Of a stretch of DNA of 26,132 nt, positions 1 through 7,634 are shown in pieces. This DNA is from Clostridiaceae bacterium UBA5444. Lineage in GTDB: Bacteria > Bacillota > Clostridia > Clostridiales > Oxobacteraceae. Position numbers and translations under genes: made by a program. Where the stretch lies: assembly GCA_002426575.1 (NCBI GenBank), contig DIRE01000048.1, positions 1 to 26,132 of the forward strand. Reading direction: 5' to 3'. A model generated the notes under the pieces. It saw only the letters and a program-made list of their open reading frames with translations. It made no database searches and had not been told where the DNA came from. Every line of letters starts with the position of its first letter. The stretch's first letter is position 1.

Positions 1-145
1 AACCCCATCTGGAGCAAGACCAAATAGGGAAGCAAAAGGAGCGGCCCGCTTCGCTTCCGGGTAAGGTCGCTGGAGGTGTCTGGTAACAGGCATCGTAGAT
101 AGATGATCATCCACGACAAAACTCGGCTTACAGATTTACTTATTC
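1..145 (+). ncRNA. rnpB: RNase P RNA (type A), 3' portion
   Basis: This is the catalytic RNA of ribonuclease P, which trims the 5' leader from pre-tRNAs. Only the 3' part is present; the 5' part lies before the window. It is recognised by the conserved string GGAGCAAGACCAAATAGGG near position 10, the GGTAA and TAGATAGATGATCATCCACGACA blocks near 80-117 and the AACTCGGCTTACAG 3' end. All match the order and spacing of bacterial type A rnpB from memory of the E. coli sequence. A terminator hairpin follows directly. The exact 3' end is approximate. Confidence 0.93.
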
Positions 146-152
146 ACTTTAT

Positions 153-188
153 AAAAAAGCATTCATCATATAGATGAGTGTTTTTTTA
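153..188 (+). terminator. Rho-independent terminator of rnpB
   Basis: CATTCATC (160-167) pairs with GATGAGTG (173-180), with one G-T wobble, around a 5-base loop. A run of A's precedes the stem and seven T's follow it. It sits just after the RNase P RNA 3' end. Confidence 0.85.
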
Positions 189-253
189 TTATCTTTTTTA
201 GCAGAAACTTAAGAATAAAATTAATTTCAATAGTGAATACATAAAATCTGTAG

Positions 254-259
254 TATAAT
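254..259 (+). promoter_or_regulatory. Candidate -10 element upstream of hydC
   Basis: A perfect TATAAT lies about 160 bases ahead of the hydC start. The matching -35 position (about 231-236) is poor, so this is only a candidate. The rest of 190-400 is AT-rich with no supported gene. Confidence 0.35.
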
Positions 260-379
260 TGAATTTGTGATTTACTTATCAAATTTAACTATGAAAAATA
301 TATAAAAGATGATAAAATATTATATGGCTTTTGCAGAGAAGTCGCATAAAATATAGATTGTATCATTTTTTTCATGTCT

Positions 380-397
380 GAGTTAAATTATTAACAA
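380..397 (+). promoter_or_regulatory. Putative Rex operator upstream of hydrogenase operon
   Basis: GAGTTAAATTATTAACAA matches the Rex consensus TTGTTAA-N4-TTAACAA at 7/7 positions of the right half and 5/7 of the left half. It ends 22 bases before the hydC start codon. Rex is the NADH/NAD+-responsive repressor of fermentative and hydrogenase genes in Bacillota. Binding here is inferred, and no rex gene is in the window. Confidence 0.7.
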
Positions 398-419
398 TTC
401 TATAAAAGGAGAGATTTAT

Positions 420-950
420 GTGAATCAAACAGGTTTGAACGACAATTGTGGGTGCAATTGTTCTTGTACTAATACAGAAAATCCAGCATCCACAATCGAT
501 ATGGAAAAGGTTTATGAAATACTTAATAAGCATAAAGGTCAGCAAGGAGCATTAATGCCTATATTAAATGAGCTGCAAGATGTATTTGGGTATCTGCCAG
601 AAGGGGCATTAAAAGAGGTTTCAAAAGCTATTGATATTCCATATGCTGAAATTTATGGGGTTGCAACATTTTATTCTAGATTTACTTTAAAACCAAGGGG
701 AGAACATACAATAAGTGTATGTCTAGGTACTGCATGCTATGTAAAAGGATCAAAAGAAATATTTGCAAGACTTGTAGAAGAACTAGATGTTGAAGGAAGT
801 GGAGATACAACTGAAGATGGGAAATTCACCCTTGAGGCAACAAGGTGTCTTGGATGTTGTGGACTTGCACCCGTAATAACAATTGATGAAGATGTGTATG
901 GCAAACTTGTACCTGATGATATACCAAATATTTTAAAGAAATACTATTAA
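420..950 (+). CDS. hydC: Bifurcating [FeFe]-hydrogenase gamma subunit, NuoE-like [2Fe-2S] protein
   Basis: This is the HydC subunit of the trimeric NAD- and ferredoxin-linked [FeFe]-hydrogenase. It is homologous to NuoE of complex I and carries one thioredoxin-fold [2Fe-2S] cluster in the cytoplasm. A helical N-terminal region covers residues about 25-80 (GVATFYSRF motif near 79). The cluster ligands are Cys in CLGTAC (CX4C) and in RCLGCC (CX3C). The start is GTG at 420: AAGGAGAG at 406-413 is correctly placed, and the overlapping ATG at 418 runs straight into TGA. The first 16 residues hold an unusual alternating Cys motif, CGCNCSC (C10, C12, C14, C16), absent from the classical NuoE core. 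It is the first gene of a five-gene operon under a probable Rex operator. Confidence 0.95.
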   Translation: MNQTGLNDNCGCNCSCTNTENPASTIDMEKVYEILNKHKGQQGALMPILNELQDVFGYLPEGALKEVSKAIDIPYAEIYGVATFYSRFTLKPRGEHTISVCLGTACYVKGSKEIFARLVEELDVEGSGDTTEDGKFTLEATRCLGCCGLAPVITIDEDVYGKLVPDDIPNILKKYY

Positions 951-981
951 AAAGTATTTCTGATTTAGGTGTTAATAAAAA

Positions 982-1530
982 ATGAAAGAACTATCATATC
1001 ATATACTTGACATAGTTCAGAATTCAATTTCTGCAGGAGCAAATTTAATAGATATAGTTGTAAACGAAAATATATATGAAGACAAATTAGTCATAATAGT
1101 TAATGATAATGGAAAAGGGATGAGTGAATCCACAATAGAAAAAGTCAAAGACCCTTTTTTTACTTCAAGGGACACTAGAAAAGTAGGACTTGGTGTTCCA
1201 CTTTTATATGCAGCAACTCAAAGATGTCAAGGCGATTTATATATAGATTCTAATTTGGGTAAAGGGACAAAGATTGTTGCTGTTTTTAAGTATAGTCACA
1301 TAGATAGAGCACCCTTAGGCAACATATGGGACACCATGAAAGTAATTATTGGCTGTAATGAAGACGTTGATTTTACTTATACACATATTTATAAAGATCA
1401 ATCCTTTAATATTGATACAAGAGAAATAAAAAAGATATTAAAAGAGGTGCCAATTACTTCTCCTGACGTGTTGGAATGGATAGGAGATTATATTAAAGAT
1501 GGAATAAAAAGTATAAATGGAGGTACTTAA
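982..1530 (+). CDS. GHKL (HATPase_c) ATP-binding protein in hydrogenase operon
   Basis: This is a small stand-alone ATPase of the histidine-kinase/anti-sigma GHKL fold (182 residues). The N box is at residues 10-18 (Asn14 in IVQNSISAGA), the G1 box is DNGKGM at 42-47, and the G2 box is VGLGVPLL at 68-75. There is no dimerisation/phosphoacceptor domain, receiver domain or membrane segment. About 75 C-terminal residues (after 105) are unassigned. It lies 31 bases after hydC, and its last codons contain the ribosome site for the next gene, so translation is probably coupled. A GHKL ATPase is a recurring member of such hydrogenase operons; the gene order resembles the hydCEDBA order I recall for Acetobacterium woodii. 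Its substrate is unknown. It may phosphorylate a partner protein or gate assembly of the enzyme. Confidence 0.88.
   Translation: MKELSYHILDIVQNSISAGANLIDIVVNENIYEDKLVIIVNDNGKGMSESTIEKVKDPFFTSRDTRKVGLGVPLLYAATQRCQGDLYIDSNLGKGTKIVAVFKYSHIDRAPLGNIWDTMKVIIGCNEDVDFTYTHIYKDQSFNIDTREIKKILKEVPITSPDVLEWIGDYIKDGIKSINGGT
1519..1524 (+). promoter_or_regulatory. Ribosome binding site deciding the start of the following gene
   Basis: GGAGGT lies inside the end of the upstream ATPase gene, seven bases before ATG at 1532. This favours 1532 over the in-frame ATG at 1517. Confidence 0.8.
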
Positions 1531-1531
1531 T

Positions 1532-1900
1532 ATGAAATCAATTCAAGAGCTTGAAGAAATAAGACAAAAGACTCTTCAAAAACTAAACGTTAGAAAAGAT
1601 CGCTCAGGGACTAGAATAGTAGTAGGAATGGCAACTTGCGGCATTGCAGCAGGTGCAAGGCCAGTACTTACCACGATAATGGATGAGATAAAGAAAAATG
1701 ATTTAGCTGATGTTGTTGTGGCTCAAACAGGTTGTATAGGGGTATGCAGATTAGAACCAATAGTTGAAGTATATAAACCTGGAGAAGAAAAAGTAACATA
1801 TGTTCATATGACTCCAGAAAAGGCAATAAGAGTGGTAAGAGAACATGTTATGATGGATAAAGTAGTTAAAGAATATACCATTGGAGCAGCAGAAGAATAG
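1532..1900 (+). CDS. Thioredoxin-like ferredoxin-family protein, degenerate cluster site (HydD-like)
   Basis: This 122-residue cytoplasmic protein has the thioredoxin-like [2Fe-2S] ferredoxin fold, related to NuoE and the HydB N-terminus. The first ligand motif reads MATCGIAAGAR, so only one of the usual two cysteines of CX4C remains. The second, GCIGVC (CX3C), is intact. With three cysteines in total it probably cannot hold a normal [2Fe-2S] cluster. A conserved accessory protein of this type occurs in bifurcating hydrogenase operons, where it may have a structural role; that part is inference. The start at 1532 is preferred to 1517 because of the GGAGGT site at 1519-1524. It is followed by an 80-base gap before hydB. 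Confidence 0.88.
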   Translation: MKSIQELEEIRQKTLQKLNVRKDRSGTRIVVGMATCGIAAGARPVLTTIMDEIKKNDLADVVVAQTGCIGVCRLEPIVEVYKPGEEKVTYVHMTPEKAIRVVREHVMMDKVVKEYTIGAAEE

Positions 1901-1980
1901 ATAATATTATAAAATTATAAGACATTTAGAAAATAAGTGCTTAAATCGTATGTAGGCTTAAGCATAGGGGGGTAAATATT

Positions 1981-3774
1981 ATGGAAATGTATCGTTCCCA
2001 TGTAATGATATGTAGGGGAACCGGATGTAGCTCTTCAAATTCTGAATTAATCGCTAAAAATTTTGAGGAAGAGATAAAGAAAAATGGCTTGGAAAAGGAA
2101 GTAATAGTTGAAAGAACTGGGTGCTTTGGTCTTTGCGCCTTAGGACCTGTAGTTATAGTATATCCAGAGGCTGCGTTTTATAGCCAAGTAAAACCTGAGG
2201 ATGTAGCAGAAATTGTGTCAGAACACTTATTAAAAGGCAGAGTTGTTAAAAGGTTGATATACCACGAAGCAGTTGAAGAAGATAGGTTAAAATCTCTTGA
2301 CGAAGTACCTTTTTATAAAAAGCAGGTTAGGGTAGCTTTAAGAAACTGCGGTGTAATAAACCCTGAAGATATAGATGAGTACATAGCCTTTGATGGTTAT
2401 AAAGCACTTGAGAAAGTATTAACAGAAATGACTCCTGAGAGCGTTATTGATACTGTAAAACAATCAGGCCTTAGGGGAAGAGGAGGTGGTGGTTTCCCTA
2501 CAGGAAACAAGTGGCAGTTTGCTGCAGCCTCTAAAGGTGACAAAAAGTATGTATGCTGTAATGCTGATGAAGGAGACCCAGGAGCATTTATGGATAGATC
2601 TGTACTTGAAGGGGATCCCCATGCAGTAATTGAGGCCATGACAATTGCTGGGTATGCAATAGGCTCTGATCAAGGATATATATATGTTCGTGCAGAATAT
2701 CCAATAGCCGTAAAAAGGCTTACTATTGCAATAATACAAGCAAGAGAGTATGGATTGCTTGGTAAAAATATATTAGGCAGCGGGTTTAATTTTGATATTG
2801 AAATAAGACTTGGAGCTGGAGCATTTGTATGCGGAGAGGAAACCGCACTTATGCGTTCCATAGAAGGAAAAAGAGGTATGCCTACTCCAAGACCACCATT
2901 CCCTGCAGTAAAAGGTCTTTTTGGAAAACCTACAATACTAAATAATGTTGAGACTTATGCAAATATACCTCAGATAATAGTAAAAGGGCCAGAATGGTTC
3001 CGTAGTATGGGAACTGAAAAGTCAAAAGGAACAAAGGTATTTGCTCTTGGAGGCAAGATCCATAATACGGGCCTTGTAGAGGTACCTATGGGAACAACAC
3101 TAAGAGAGATAGTGTATGATATAGGCGGAGGAATACCTAACAATAGACCATTTAAAGCTGCACAAACTGGAGGACCTTCTGGTGGGTGCATTCCTGCATC
3201 TGAGATTGATGTTCCAATGGATTATGATAATCTAATTGCATTAGGCTCAATGATGGGTTCAGGCGGATTAATTGTTATGGACGATACCACATGTATGGTT
3301 GATATAGCAAGGTTCTTTCTTGACTTTACGGTAGATGAGTCTTGTGGTAAATGTACTCCATGCCGTGAAGGCACAAAGAGGATGCTTGAAATACTTGAAA
3401 GAATTTGTGATGGCAAAGGGGAAGAAGGAGATATAGAAACCCTTGAAAAGTTAGCAGTAACAATTAAAAGTTCTGCACTTTGTGGTCTTGGGCAGACTGC
3501 TCCAAACCCTGTATTGTCAACTATTAAATATTTTAGAGATGAATACGAAGCCCATATTAGAGATAAAAGATGTCCTGCAGGTGTCTGCCAATCACTTCTA
3601 CAATATAATATTGATAGTGAAAAATGTAAGGGCTGTACAATATGTGCTAAGAACTGTCCTGCAGGTGCAATTAGTGGGAAGGTTAAAGAGCCCCATGTAA
3701 TTGATCAATCAAAATGCCTAAAATGCGGAGTATGTATGGTAAAATGTCCGTTTAAGGCTATAAGTAAAAGATAA
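1981..3774 (+). CDS. hydB: Bifurcating [FeFe]-hydrogenase beta subunit, NuoF-like NADH-binding
   Basis: HydB (597 residues) binds FMN and NAD(H) and is the proposed bifurcation site of the HydABC complex. Domains in order are: an N-terminal thioredoxin-like [2Fe-2S] domain (C11, C16, C48, C52); the NuoF FMN/NADH domain with GLRGRGGGGFPTG near 165, CNADEGDPGAF near 193 and GAGAFVCGEE near 280; an SLBB region; the N3-type [4Fe-4S] site SCGKCTPCREGT near 453 with CGLGQ downstream; and a C-terminal pair of [4Fe-4S] motifs (CKGCTICAKNCP near 549, then CLKCGVCMVKCP). The start is well supported by AGGGGGGT at 1966-1973. It is followed with almost no gap by hydA. Length and domain order fit the family. 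Confidence 0.96.
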   Translation: MEMYRSHVMICRGTGCSSSNSELIAKNFEEEIKKNGLEKEVIVERTGCFGLCALGPVVIVYPEAAFYSQVKPEDVAEIVSEHLLKGRVVKRLIYHEAVEEDRLKSLDEVPFYKKQVRVALRNCGVINPEDIDEYIAFDGYKALEKVLTEMTPESVIDTVKQSGLRGRGGGGFPTGNKWQFAAASKGDKKYVCCNADEGDPGAFMDRSVLEGDPHAVIEAMTIAGYAIGSDQGYIYVRAEYPIAVKRLTIAIIQAREYGLLGKNILGSGFNFDIEIRLGAGAFVCGEETALMRSIEGKRGMPTPRPPFPAVKGLFGKPTILNNVETYANIPQIIVKGPEWFRSMGTEKSKGTKVFALGGKIHNTGLVEVPMGTTLREIVYDIGGGIPNNRPFKAAQTGGPSGGCIPASEIDVPMDYDNLIALGSMMGSGGLIVMDDTTCMVDIARFFLDFTVDESCGKCTPCREGTKRMLEILERICDGKGEEGDIETLEKLAVTIKSSALCGLGQTAPNPVLSTIKYFRDEYEAHIRDKRCPAGVCQSLLQYNIDSEKCKGCTICAKNCPAGAISGKVKEPHVIDQSKCLKCGVCMVKCPFKAISKR

Positions 3775-3789
3775 AGGATGGTGGCTATA

Positions 3790-5532
3790 ATGGAAATGGG
3801 TAATGTTAATATAACAATTGATGGTATTAAAACATCTGTACCAAAGAATTATACTGTTTTAGAAGCAGCTAAAGGTTTAAATATAGATATACCTACTCTT
3901 TGTTATTTAAAAGATATAAATGAAGTAGGAGCTTGCAGGATGTGTGTGGTTGAGGTTAAAGGAGCTCGTGCACTTCAAGCATCATGCGTTTTGCCTGTAA
4001 GCGAAGGAATGGTTGTTTATACTAATTCAAAGGCAGTTAGAGAAGCAAGAAAAGCAATACTTGAACTTATTCTTTCAAGACATAATAGGGAATGTTTAGT
4101 ATGCAGCAGAAACTTAAACTGTGAATTACAAAAGCTTTGCGAGGAGCTAAACGTAAAAGAAGTACCATTTAAGCCTTACCAGACCGAATATAAAATAGAT
4201 GATTTATCTCCTGCAATAGTTAGAGATCCAAGTAAATGTATATTATGTGGAAGATGTATAAGCATGTGCAGAGAAGTTCAAGGCGTTGGAGTTATTGACT
4301 TTACAGGCCGTGGAGTTAAAACAAGTGTTTCTCCAGCCTTTGATAGATCTTTAAATGATTCTGCATGTATTTATTGTGGACAGTGTATAAAGGTTTGCCC
4401 AGTAGGAGCTCTTAGAGAAAAAGATGATACTGATAGGGTATGGGAAGCATTATCAAACCCTGATTATCATGTTATTGTCCAAACTGCACCAGCTATTAGG
4501 GTAGGACTTGGTGAAGAATTTGAAATGGAAAAAGGCGCAGAAGTTACAGGAAAAATGGTTTCAGCACTTAGAAGGCTTGGGTTTGACAAGGTATTTGATA
4601 CAGACTTTGCAGCAGATCTTACAATAATGGAGGAAGGAACAGAATTGTTGGACAGAATTAAAAATGGTGGGAAGTTGCCAATGATTACTTCTTGTTCACC
4701 AGGATGGGTTAAATTCTGCGAACACTATTTCCCAGAGTTTTTAGACAATCTATCAACCTGTAAATCTCCTCATGAGATGTTTGGCGCTGTAGCAAAATCT
4801 TACTATGCTGAAAAGATGGGTATTGATCCTTCAAAGATATTTGTAGTATCTGTAATGCCATGTACAGCAAAGAAGTTTGAGTGCCAAAGACCAGAAATGG
4901 CTGCAACTGGATATGCTGATGTTGATGTAGTAATAACTACAAGAGAGCTTGCAAGGATGATAAGGCAGGCAAGAATTGAGTTTGCTAAACTTCCAGATGA
5001 TAACTTTGACAATTTATTAGGCGAATCAACTGGAGCAGGTGTAATATTTGGTGTAACCGGAGGAGTTATGGAGGCTGCACTTAGAACTGTAGCTGATATT
5101 GTTACAGGAGAAGAGCTTGAAGACATTGATTATAGAGATGTAAGAGGCCTTGATGGAATTAAAGAGGCAGAGGTTCAAATTGGAGATATGAATGTAAAAG
5201 TAGCTGTGGCTAACGGAACCCAAAATGCTAAAACCCTCCTTCGCAAAATTGAAAAAGGAGAGGCTGATTATCACTTTATAGAGGTAATGGGATGCCCTGG
5301 AGGATGTATAAATGGGGGTGGCCAGCCAATTATTATGGATAAAAATGAAACAGAAGAAGTTAAGGCTCATAGATCAGATTCAATCTATAAAATAGATAAA
5401 AATATGCCTGTGAGAAAGTCTCACAAAAACAAAGAGGTTCAGGCACTTTATGATGAATATCTTGTAAAGCCAAATAGCCATAGAGCTCATGAGCTTCTTC
5501 ATACTCATTATGTAAAAAGAGATAGGTTTTAA
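3790..5532 (+). CDS. hydA: Bifurcating [FeFe]-hydrogenase catalytic alpha subunit
   Basis: HydA carries the H-cluster, which makes or splits H2. Using the start at 3790 it has 580 residues. An N-terminal plant-type [2Fe-2S] site uses C38, C49, C52 and C66. A His-Cys3 [4Fe-4S] site uses H98, C102, C105 and C111. Two [4Fe-4S] sites lie at 150-160 and 193-203. The H-domain motifs are L1 TSCSPGW (300-306), L2 MPCTAKK (356-362) and L3 EVMGCPGGCINGGGQP (498-513). There is no C-terminal ferredoxin extension of the kind known in Thermotoga HydA. An in-frame ATG at 3778 exists, but AGGATGGTGG at 3775-3784 is better placed for 3790. L1 has Ser where many hydrogenases have a second Cys. It is the last gene of the operon, with a strong terminator after it. 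Confidence 0.95.
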   Translation: MEMGNVNITIDGIKTSVPKNYTVLEAAKGLNIDIPTLCYLKDINEVGACRMCVVEVKGARALQASCVLPVSEGMVVYTNSKAVREARKAILELILSRHNRECLVCSRNLNCELQKLCEELNVKEVPFKPYQTEYKIDDLSPAIVRDPSKCILCGRCISMCREVQGVGVIDFTGRGVKTSVSPAFDRSLNDSACIYCGQCIKVCPVGALREKDDTDRVWEALSNPDYHVIVQTAPAIRVGLGEEFEMEKGAEVTGKMVSALRRLGFDKVFDTDFAADLTIMEEGTELLDRIKNGGKLPMITSCSPGWVKFCEHYFPEFLDNLSTCKSPHEMFGAVAKSYYAEKMGIDPSKIFVVSVMPCTAKKFECQRPEMAATGYADVDVVITTRELARMIRQARIEFAKLPDDNFDNLLGESTGAGVIFGVTGGVMEAALRTVADIVTGEELEDIDYRDVRGLDGIKEAEVQIGDMNVKVAVANGTQNAKTLLRKIEKGEADYHFIEVMGCPGGCINGGGQPIIMDKNETEEVKAHRSDSIYKIDKNMPVRKSHKNKEVQALYDEYLVKPNSHRAHELLHTHYVKRDRF

Positions 5533-5535
5533 ATT

Positions 5536-5576
5536 AATCATACGATGCATCGCAGTGGTGCATCGTATGATTTTTT
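5536..5576 (+). terminator. Terminator of the hydrogenase operon
   Basis: A perfect 14-bp stem, AATCATACGATGCA (5536-5549) with TGCATCGTATGATT (5559-5572), has a 9-base loop and runs into TTTTTT. It separates the catalytic operon from the sensor genes. Confidence 0.95.
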
Positions 5577-5592
5577 ATGGTAAAGTGTAGGG

Positions 5593-5598
5593 TATAAT
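5593..5598 (+). promoter_or_regulatory. Candidate -10 element for the small ferredoxin / sensor hydrogenase genes
   Basis: A perfect TATAAT lies 19 bases before the start codon at 5617 and just after the operon terminator. The -35 position is only a T-run, so an activator or another signal may be needed. Confidence 0.4.
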
Positions 5599-5616
5599 AG
5601 AAAATAGGTGATAAAT

Positions 5617-5850
5617 ATGAAAACAGTAAGTGTGTGCATTGGCAGTGCTTGTCATTTAAAGGGATCATATGATGTTATTAGCAAAATAAAAGAATATATA
5701 GAAAAAAACAATTTAGAGAATGAAGTTATTTTAAAGGCAGCATTTTGTACTGGAGAGTGTACAAAAGCAGTGTCAGTAATTATAGATGAAGGACCAGTAA
5801 TATCAGTGAACTCTGATACGGCATATGAGTTTTGCAAGAAGTACCTTTGA
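5617..5850 (+). CDS. Small thioredoxin-like [2Fe-2S] ferredoxin
   Basis: This is a 77-residue stand-alone [2Fe-2S] thioredoxin-fold protein. The four ligands are complete: CIGSAC (CX4C) near the N-terminus and CTGEC (CX3C) near residue 46. It resembles the N-terminal domain of HydB and the C-terminal half of HydC. The start is ATG at 5617, with AGGTGAT at 5605-5611 as its ribosome site; an upstream in-frame GTG at 5608 is less likely. It lies 66 bases before the sensor-type hydrogenase, which suggests it passes electrons to or from that protein. The exact partner is not visible from sequence. Confidence 0.88.
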   Translation: MKTVSVCIGSACHLKGSYDVISKIKEYIEKNNLENEVILKAAFCTGECTKAVSVIIDEGPVISVNSDTAYEFCKKYL

Positions 5851-5885
5851 TAAGTAAGAGATAAGAAGTAAGAAGTAAGAGGTAT
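5851..5885 (+). repeat. Tandem heptamer repeat RTAAGAR x4
   Basis: Four heptamers in phase occupy 5854-5881: GTAAGAG, ATAAGAA, GTAAGAA, GTAAGAG, with partial units on each side. They fill the gap between the small ferredoxin and the sensor hydrogenase. The same heptamer in opposite orientation lies at 8806-8826. Confidence 0.8.
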
Positions 5886-5916
5886 AGAAGCGTTAAAAAG
5901 AGGAGCGAGATTAGTT

Positions 5917-7629
5917 ATGAATCTTATAAATTTCTCCAAGGCTAACTGTAGGAGCTGCTATAAATGTATTAGAATATGCCCAGTTAAGGCGATAAAGTTT
6001 AAGGACGATCAAGCTGAGATTGTTGAGGATAGATGCATTGCTTGTGGGCAATGCCTAATTGAATGTCCACAAAATGCAAGATATATTAAAAGCGATGTAT
6101 TAAAGGTTAAGGAAGCAATTGAAAATAAAAAGGTTATAGCAACCATTGCACCCTCTTTTGCTGGAGCATTTGATATGACTGATGAGGGACAGATTGTTAC
6201 AGCATTAAAGACGTTAGGATTTGATATTGTTGAAGAGACTGCAGTAGGGGCAAGAATTGTAACAGCAGAGTATAATAATATTTTAACAGATTGGAAATAC
6301 AATAATGTTATAACCACATGCTGCCCATCAGCAAATTATTTAATAGAACGTTACTTTCCATCTCTTACTAAATACATGCTTCCAGTGGTTTCCCCTATGT
6401 TAGCTCATGGGAAGGTTTTAAAGCATATATATGGTATGGAATCATTTGTTGTATTTTTAGGACCTTGCACAGCTAAAAAGTATGAAGCAATTGATTTTCA
6501 GCATGATGGCATAATTGATGCGGTAGTAACATTTGAGGAATTTGCATTATGGCTTAAAGAAGAAAACATAGATATTAAGTCTTTAGAGAGTCAAAAATTT
6601 GATAGAAGATCCGTGGCAATAGGAAGGAAGTATCCTGTTAAAAATGGTGTTATTTCAGGGCTTATGCCATGGTGCACGAAGAATGGTTTTGAACCAATAA
6701 CCGTTGATGGTATAGAAGATTGTGTAAAAATAATGAAAGAGATAGAAAATGGGGATATAAAAAATGTATGTGTAGAAGTTAATATATGTAGAGGAAGCTG
6801 CTCTGGTGGTCCTGGTATGCCTGATGGACAGGACAATTATTTTAAATGCCAGAGCAAGGTTAAAGAGTATATGAAAAAGTCTGGCGGGGATACGGTCTGC
6901 GAAAATGTGGATTTGAGCAAAATAGATTTTGCTAATACATTTTTGGATAAAAGCATAGCTGAAAAAAAGGTTAGCGATGATGAAATAAGAAAGATACTAA
7001 AATCCATGGGAAAATATGAAGATAGGGATGAATTAAATTGCGGAGTCTGTGGGTATGACACATGCAGAGAAAAAGCAATAGCCATATATAATGGCATGGC
7101 AGAGACTAATATGTGTCTAAACTATATGAGAAATAAGGCGGAAAGCCTTACAAATGTTATATTTGGTAATTCACCTAACATTATAATTATACTAGATGAG
7201 GATTTGAATATAATTGAATTTAACCCTGCAGCAGAGAAAGCATTCAAAATAGAATCAGAGTATATAAAAAATAAACCCATTTCCATTATTCTAGGCAACA
7301 ATGAATTAATAGAGGCCTTGAGCAGCAAGGAAGATATATTTTCCCAAAAGGCTTCATATAAAGAATATGATTTAATTACTTTACAAAATATTATACACCT
7401 TGAAAAGCAAGGTATAATACTTCTTATAATGAGCGATTCAACAGAAGAAGAGAAAAATAAAAAAGAACTTAAAATGGTAAAAGAAAATACATTAAATGCC
7501 GCCCAGGAAGTTATAGACAAACAGATGAGGGTTGTACAGGAGATAGCAAGTTTGCTTGGAGAAACAACTGCAGAAACAAAGGTAATACTAACTAAATTAA
7601 AGAAAATAGCAGAAGGGGAAGAAAATTAG
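5917..7629 (+). CDS. Sensor-type [FeFe]-hydrogenase with PAS domain (HydS/HfsB-like)
   Basis: This 570-residue cytoplasmic H-cluster protein belongs to the sensory type (group C-like). Two [4Fe-4S] motifs come first (CRSCYKCIRICP at 11-22; CIACGQCLIECP near 42-53). The H-domain follows with L1 TTCCPS near 132, L2 GPCTAKK near 181 and L3 EVNICRGSC near 286. Met of the usual MPC is Gly and Met of EVMAC is Asn, substitutions typical of sensory rather than catalytic enzymes. Next are an extra four-Cys Fe-S domain (CGVCGYDTC near 373), a PAS domain (about 408-508) and a C-terminal helical segment. The ribosome site AGAGGAG ends at 5905. It sits directly ahead of a PP2C phosphatase, its likely output partner. 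A related PAS-bearing protein, HfsB of Thermoanaerobacterium, is reported to matter for H2 production, so a catalytic role is not excluded. Confidence 0.9.
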   Translation: MNLINFSKANCRSCYKCIRICPVKAIKFKDDQAEIVEDRCIACGQCLIECPQNARYIKSDVLKVKEAIENKKVIATIAPSFAGAFDMTDEGQIVTALKTLGFDIVEETAVGARIVTAEYNNILTDWKYNNVITTCCPSANYLIERYFPSLTKYMLPVVSPMLAHGKVLKHIYGMESFVVFLGPCTAKKYEAIDFQHDGIIDAVVTFEEFALWLKEENIDIKSLESQKFDRRSVAIGRKYPVKNGVISGLMPWCTKNGFEPITVDGIEDCVKIMKEIENGDIKNVCVEVNICRGSCSGGPGMPDGQDNYFKCQSKVKEYMKKSGGDTVCENVDLSKIDFANTFLDKSIAEKKVSDDEIRKILKSMGKYEDRDELNCGVCGYDTCREKAIAIYNGMAETNMCLNYMRNKAESLTNVIFGNSPNIIIILDEDLNIIEFNPAAEKAFKIESEYIKNKPISIILGNNELIEALSSKEDIFSQKASYKEYDLITLQNIIHLEKQGIILLIMSDSTEEEKNKKELKMVKENTLNAAQEVIDKQMRVVQEIASLLGETTAETKVILTKLKKIAEGEEN

Positions 7630-7634
7630 ATAAT

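Noticed and set aside
965..981. Second Rex-like half-site (TGTTAA) before the GHKL ATPase gene
   Set aside because: Only one half matches, and it lies inside the operon between closely spaced genes.
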